From positions 434,001-498,000 of the forward strand of contig NZ_JACCCW010000002.1 in NCBI RefSeq assembly GCF_013410065.1: a stretch of DNA of 64,000 bases. The letters run 5' to 3'. Position 1 is the stretch's first letter. The number at the start of each line of letters is the position of its first letter. Shown here piece after piece: positions 60,517 through 64,000 of the stretch. Below the pieces are notes generated by a model, which saw only the letters and a list, made by a program, of their open reading frames with translations, was not told where the DNA came from and did not search any database. The translations under genes and the position numbers were made by a program. The stretch is from Granulicella arctica. GTDB taxonomy: Bacteria > Acidobacteriota > Terriglobia > Terriglobales > Acidobacteriaceae.

Positions 60517-61038
60517 TTACGAGCGCGGCGACTCGATCGAGACAAGGCTCAAGGTCACGCTCTCTTCGGTACTGCGCTTATGTGGAGTCCCCTTTGGGAT
60601 CACCAGGATGTCTCCCTTGTGCAGCGTCACCAGGGTGCTGCCTGCGGACGTTGGTGCAAGCCATTCTCCGGGAGCCGTGCTGTGCGGGCTCTGAGGTGTG
60701 CCGCCCAGCTCAAACGTGGTCGAGCCTTCGATGATGTGGAAGATGTGGTGGCGGCCCTCATGGTACTCGAACTCCTTCGCGCTCTTCTTTTGCTCGGAGG
60801 TAAAGGTGATCGAGAAAGGCAGTGCAGGCGTCTTGACGAGGTCCTTGTTCCCCGGACTGGCCTCAAGCCCATGTACCATGCTGCCGATCGTCTCGGAGGT
60901 GAATACCTGGAATGGCTCAGGCGCGGTGCTCTGAGCAGCCCCGGAGCGATATAGTACGACCTCGCTCAATGCGAGGCCGGCGACGGTAGCGGCCGGAGCC
61001 GTCCGAAGAAAGTTGCGGCGAGAGGGATCTTGGATCAT
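60517..61038 (-). CDS. Tat-exported cupin-domain protein
   Basis: 173 residues from the ATG at 61038. The N-terminus has a twin-arginine signal (SRRNFLRTAPAATVAGLAL), followed by a short hydrophobic core and cleavage around ALSEVVLYRSGAAQ. The cupin domain has FEYHEGRHHIFHIIEGSTTFELGG with His ligands and GDILVIPKGTPHKRS. Tat export suggests folding with a metal in the cytoplasm. Substrate unknown. It lies 80 bp upstream of a molybdopterin-fold gene on the same strand. Confidence 0.85.
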   Translation of the reverse strand: MIQDPSRRNFLRTAPAATVAGLALSEVVLYRSGAAQSTAPEPFQVFTSETIGSMVHGLEASPGNKDLVKTPALPFSITFTSEQKKSAKEFEYHEGRHHIFHIIEGSTTFELGGTPQSPHSTAPGEWLAPTSAGSTLVTLHKGDILVIPKGTPHKRSTEESVTLSLVSIESPRS

Positions 61039-61120
61039 TTGAGCAATAGACCACATTTCATCGTCGACGCGCTACTGTCGAGCCCGCGAGACGCAGAACG
61101 TCCTCCAGAAGACCGGAAAC

Positions 61121-61681
61121 CTACTCCGCCACTTTCACCGTAATCGCCGTCAGGTTTCGCACCCATCGCGCAGGACGCTTGTCCTCGCTGCTCACCAGTT
61201 TGAAAGCTCCATCTGCCGTCAGCGGCGTACCGTTCAGCGTGTCTGCCACGATCACATCGCCCTTGTGCGCCATACCGTCCACCTCATCCAACGAGTACAG
61301 CACCGTGTAGTGATCCGTCCCCTCGGCCAGCACATACATCCGATACGCCTTGCCCTTCAGGTCCTTGCCCACCGGAACCCCGACCTTTGCCAACAGATCC
61401 GTCAGCGCCACACCGGTGTATGTCTCGTCTGCTTTTGTGTGCTCGTTGAAGACGGAGACGCTCGTATGTGGCATCGCTGTCAGCTCGGCGGGAGTCAGCG
61501 AGAGCACCTTCCCATCCGTTCCGGTCAGCGTCAGCACGGTTGAAGGTTCTGCCTTTGCGTGAGGATGTGCCACCAGATCATTAATCTGGCCTCCCGCCTG
61601 GGCCTGAAGCCGGGTGAAGCTGGAAGGGGCTGTTGCCAGGACGGTAAAAAGGACGAGGGGAAGCATTCGGCGCATCATCAT
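61121..61681 (-). CDS. Exported molybdopterin-oxidoreductase-fold protein
   Basis: 186 residues from an ATG at 61681 (several Met codons follow) with a signal peptide (MLPLVLFTVLATAPSSFTRLQAQ). The domain has SLTPAELTAMPHTSVSV, TYTGVALTDLLAKVGVP, KAYRMYVLAEGTDHYTVLYSLDEVD and PARWVRNLTAITV, which matches the minimal sulfite-oxidase/YedY-like fold (PF00174-type). The cofactor-binding Cys is not visible, so it may be a cofactor-free binding protein. Divergent from nuoI with 40 bp between. Confidence 0.8.
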   Translation of the reverse strand: MMMRRMLPLVLFTVLATAPSSFTRLQAQAGGQINDLVAHPHAKAEPSTVLTLTGTDGKVLSLTPAELTAMPHTSVSVFNEHTKADETYTGVALTDLLAKVGVPVGKDLKGKAYRMYVLAEGTDHYTVLYSLDEVDGMAHKGDVIVADTLNGTPLTADGAFKLVSSEDKRPARWVRNLTAITVKVAE

Positions 61682-61721
61682 GGCTCCCAGCCTAACCTCA
61701 GCCCGTCGTATACTCAAGTAC

Positions 61722-62225
61722 ATGTCCATCGTCAAGAACACCGCCGCCATCGCTAAGGGAATGAGCATCACCTTCAAGGAGATGTTCCAGCCGACCGAAG
61801 TCGAGAACTATCCCGACGGTCCTGGCCCCATGCGCGGTGCGCAGTTCCAGGAGCGCTTCCGTGGCAAGCACCAGCTCCAGCGCGACGAGAACGGCCTCGA
61901 GAAGTGCGTCGCTTGCTTCCTCTGCGCCGCAGCTTGCCCCTCGAACTGCATCTACATCGAGGCTGCCGAGAACACCGAAGAGGTCCGCATCTCCTCGGCA
62001 GAGCGCTACGCGAAGGTCTACAACATCGACTACAACCGCTGCATCTTCTGCGGCTACTGTGTCGAAGCCTGTCCCACCGATGCGATCACCCACGGTCATG
62101 GCTTTGAACTAGCCTCGCTGAACGCCACTACCCTCGTCATGCGCAAGGAAGACATGCTCGTCCCGTTAAACGTGCTGCCCAATCACGTCAACTCCAGCAA
62201 GGACGAGGCTGAAATGCTTGCCTAG
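61722..62225 (+). CDS. nuoI: NADH-quinone oxidoreductase subunit I (ferredoxin-type)
   Basis: 167 residues from an ATG at 61722. Two 4Fe-4S motifs CVACFLCAAACP (Cys62, 65, 68, 72) and CIFCGYCVEACP (Cys107, 110, 113, 117) are intact. The N-terminal KGMSITFKEMFQPTEVENYP and YDRCIFCGYC-like YNRCIFCGYC context fits NuoI. It carries electrons in the peripheral arm of complex I. No other nuo gene is in the window, so it is separated from the main operon or is a second copy. Confidence 0.92.
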   Translation: MSIVKNTAAIAKGMSITFKEMFQPTEVENYPDGPGPMRGAQFQERFRGKHQLQRDENGLEKCVACFLCAAACPSNCIYIEAAENTEEVRISSAERYAKVYNIDYNRCIFCGYCVEACPTDAITHGHGFELASLNATTLVMRKEDMLVPLNVLPNHVNSSKDEAEMLA

Positions 62226-62314
62226 CTTGCCGTCCTCCTTAGGCGAAGTGCTTCGTGGGCTAGCTTCTGTCGTTGATGCGACCGACGGTCTTTGTACGAT
62301 AATAGAAGAGCGCC

Positions 62315-62701
62315 ATGGATACCCTCAACGATCCGCTCCCCTCCTCGAAGCCTGCCATTCTTCATATCTGCCGCCGAGAGATGCTTCGCCCTCTTCGCGA
62401 TCAGATTCTCCGCCTCTCCGGCTTTGATGTCGACTCTACCCTCCTCGCCAGTGAAGGACTTTCGATGTTCTGGGCTCGTCACTACGACCTCGTCCTGATT
62501 GATGTCGAGGGTGAGGAAGGTATTCCCGAAGCCGAGCGTCTCTGCTCCGAGATCAAGACCGCGCAGCACGGCCAGGTCATTGCCTTCGTCTGCAACTGGC
62601 GCGTCGCCATCATGACCGACTGCCCCGACGAGATCGTCCGCACCGAGTTCGACCCGGCGGCCTTCCTCGAAGGCGTCCGCGACATCGTCCAGACACACTG
62701 A
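62315..62701 (+). CDS. Degenerate response-regulator receiver domain protein
   Basis: 128 residues. The chain runs as a receiver (beta1 AILHICRREML, beta3 LVLIDVEG with the Asp at the phosphoacceptor position, beta4 VIAFVCNW). The acidic pair at the end of beta1 is missing and the Thr/Ser and Lys of the switch are not evident, so phosphorylation is doubtful. It may be a pseudo-receiver that binds a partner. No output domain. AGAAGAG stands about 5 bases before the ATG. It sits between nuoI and the riboswitch-thrC locus. Confidence 0.7.
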   Translation: MDTLNDPLPSSKPAILHICRREMLRPLRDQILRLSGFDVDSTLLASEGLSMFWARHYDLVLIDVEGEEGIPEAERLCSEIKTAQHGQVIAFVCNWRVAIMTDCPDEIVRTEFDPAAFLEGVRDIVQTH

Positions 62702-62827
62702 GCTGTCTCATCATTTTTGGAGGATGCTACTCGGGCATCTCTTTGCAGCCGGGCTTAGGCACTCTTGCTTGCATCCCTAGCACTGCTGTGTTACAAACGA
62801 TGTATTCCAGTCTGCTTCGGCAGATTT

Positions 62828-62937
62828 GAATTTCATGCAGAGTGGTTGAGGGACGAGCCCTTTGACGCCACGACAACCGGACAGAACAAAGGCGTACCGG
62901 TGTCAACTCTCTCCTGGGAACAGGGAACATGAGATTC
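62828..62937 (+). promoter_or_regulatory. SAM-I (S-box) type riboswitch
   Basis: P1 is GAATTTCATG (62828-62837) with CATGAGATTC (62928-62937), ten pairs with one G-U. Inside, GTGGTTGAGGGACGAGCCC and TTTGACGCCAC form P2 with the GA-rich kink-turn-like core. CAACCGG pairs with CCGGTGTCAA in P3. TCCTG-GGAA-CAGGG forms P4. The order GAGGGA...GCCC...UGA.GCC...CAACC...GGUG.CAA is the S-box signature. It stands about 120 bp before a threonine synthase-like gene. Confidence 0.85.
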
Positions 62938-62944
62938 GGAGCAC

Positions 62945-62980
62945 GCAGTCCGATAGTTTGTAGGGCTGCACCCCGTTTTT
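62945..62980 (+). terminator. Possible riboswitch-controlled terminator
   Basis: GCAGTCC (62945-62951) can pair with GGGCTGC (62963-62969), with one G-U, followed by ACCCCGTTTTT. It lies directly after the aptamer, as expected of an expression platform, but the T run is five and the pairing partner for an anti-terminator is not clear. Confidence 0.5.
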
Positions 62981-63058
62981 CTCCTTCCTTCCGCCGTAAG
63001 GCACCCCAAAAGAGAACACGTCAGAGATGCCATTCCCCTCTCCCACAGGAGATGAGCA

Positions 63059-64000
63059 ATGGAGTATTCCTGTTCGGCGTATGAACTGAAGTGCAACGAG
63101 TGCGGCAAACGCTTCGGCAACCAGCCCCTCTCCGCCTGCCCTGACTGCCTGGCACCCCTCGAGATCGCCTATGACATGGAGCTCGCCCGCGTCACCTTCA
63201 CACGTGCGAACATCACCGCCGGTCCCTTCAATATCTGGCGCTACGCCGCACTTCTTCCTATTCCCGCAGGCTTTCAGCCTGATCTGCCCGTAGGCTTCAC
63301 CCCGCTCGTTCGCGCAAAGAACCTCGGCAAGCGCATCGGCGCGAAGAACCTCTACATCAAGAACGACGCCGTCTGTTTCCCGACGCTCAGCTTCAAGGAC
63401 CGTGTCGTCTCTGTCGCTCTCGCCAATGCACAAAAATTCGGCTTTGATGTCGTCGGCTGCTCCTCGACCGGCAATCTGGCCAACTCCGTTGCAGCGCAGT
63501 CCGCTCGTCTCGGCCTCAAGGCAACTATTCTTGTCCCTGCCGATCTTGAGCCTGCGAAGATCCTCAACACCCAGGTCTACGGTGCGCGCCTCGTACGCAT
63601 CGACGGCAACTACGATCACGTCAACCGGCTCTGCACCCAGATCGCCGACGAGTACAACTGGGGCTTCGTCAACGTAAACCTCCGCCCCTACTATGCCGAA
63701 GGCTCCAAGACCGTCGGCTACGAGATCGCAGAACAGCTTGGTTGGCGCCTACCCGACAACGTCGTCTGCCCCATGGCCGGCGGCTCGCTCATCCGCAAGA
63801 TCCGCAAAGCCTTCAACGAGCTGATCGAGCTCGGCCTCGTCGAAGACAAGCCCGTCCGCTTCTTCGGAGCTCAGGCCACCGGCTGCTCACCCATCTCCAC
63901 TGCCGTCAAGCAGGGAACCGAAGATATCCTGCCGCAGCGCCCCAACACGATCGCTCGTTCGCTTGCCATCGGCAACCCGGCTGACGGCCCCGCCGCTGCC
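63059..64000 (+). CDS. Threonine synthase paralogue with zinc ribbon (3' end cut by window)
   Basis: 314 codons visible, open at the right edge. AGGAG is 7 bases before the ATG. A Cys4 ribbon (Cys12, 15, 27, 30) precedes the PLP fold with Lys113 in TLSFKDR and phosphate loop CSSTGNLANS; later CPMAGGSL and GAQATGCSPIST. It differs from the thrC at 38753 in these loops (SFKDRVV versus SFKDTGM), so it is a distinct subfamily. A SAM riboswitch precedes it. True threonine synthase, or a related O-phosphohomoserine enzyme, cannot be told apart here. Confidence 0.9.
   Translation, partial: MEYSCSAYELKCNECGKRFGNQPLSACPDCLAPLEIAYDMELARVTFTRANITAGPFNIWRYAALLPIPAGFQPDLPVGFTPLVRAKNLGKRIGAKNLYIKNDAVCFPTLSFKDRVVSVALANAQKFGFDVVGCSSTGNLANSVAAQSARLGLKATILVPADLEPAKILNTQVYGARLVRIDGNYDHVNRLCTQIADEYNWGFVNVNLRPYYAEGSKTVGYEIAEQLGWRLPDNVVCPMAGGSLIRKIRKAFNELIELGLVEDKPVRFFGAQATGCSPISTAVKQGTEDILPQRPNTIARSLAIGNPADGPAAA

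Overview
The window is a high-GC chromosomal segment with densely packed, housekeeping-rich gene order. Gene content and style fit an Acidobacteriota genome of the Terriglobia / Acidobacteriaceae kind (Granulicella-, Edaphobacter- or Terriglobus-like). The pointers are the CYCXC-type protein, a DUF6982-like protein, a DUF885 peptidase, a sedolisin with Ig-like tail, an SSS sugar symporter next to a fucose/arabinose-type isomerase, and a dispersed short repeat ending in CTCAGGATGACAG. The taxon is inferred from these, not from a marker search. I see no prophage, complete insertion sequence, CRISPR array, rRNA or tRNA gene.

Layout. 1-6.8 kb: the 3' part of a sigma-54 activator coupled to a DUF6982-like protein, a LytS/LytT-type two-component pair, a periplasmic PQQ dehydrogenase and a membrane acyltransferase. 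6.8-13.3 kb: tmRNA, a half-size EamA protein, a CYCXC protein, a possible small RNA, pterin dehydratase, glmU, two parS-like sites, and an M16 peptidase pair (one catalytic, one lacking the zinc motif). 13.3-19.4 kb: a fadNAE-type beta-oxidation operon whose promoter carries a palindromic operator and which contains an extra low-GC membrane gene. 19.5-24.7 kb: sedolisin protease and polyphosphate kinase. 24.8-28.3 kb: sugar symporter / small membrane protein / isomerase operon. 28.6-36.4 kb: His-rich secreted protein, ctaA, GNAT, proC, DUF885 peptidase, an unusual AAA+/Fis regulator, bacilliredoxin, murB. 36.5-44.1 kb: modABC, thrC-thrB, trxA, a CorC-type protein and a solitary OppB permease. 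44.1-46.1 kb: a low-GC accessory patch with an HNH-type gene and a repeat cluster. 46.1-52.4 kb: phosphoesterase, cupin, DinB and NAD(P)-binding genes, more repeats, and an xylB-Gfo/Idh pair. 52.7-58.8 kb: TolC-EmrA-like pair, DedA-rhodanese fusion, secreted phosphoesterase, TonB-like protein. 58.9-64 kb: UbiD-family decarboxylase, Tat-exported cupin, molybdopterin-fold protein, nuoI, a degenerate receiver, and a second threonine synthase paralogue behind a SAM riboswitch.

The most interesting items are the SAM-I-type riboswitch in front of a second ThrC paralogue (the first ThrC sits with thrB); the parS pair next to glmU, suggesting an origin-proximal location; the FadR-like palindrome between the -35 and -10 of the fad promoter; an orphan small RNA candidate with its own promoter and terminator; and the dispersed palindromic repeat family. 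No single clearly novel multi-gene system stands out.
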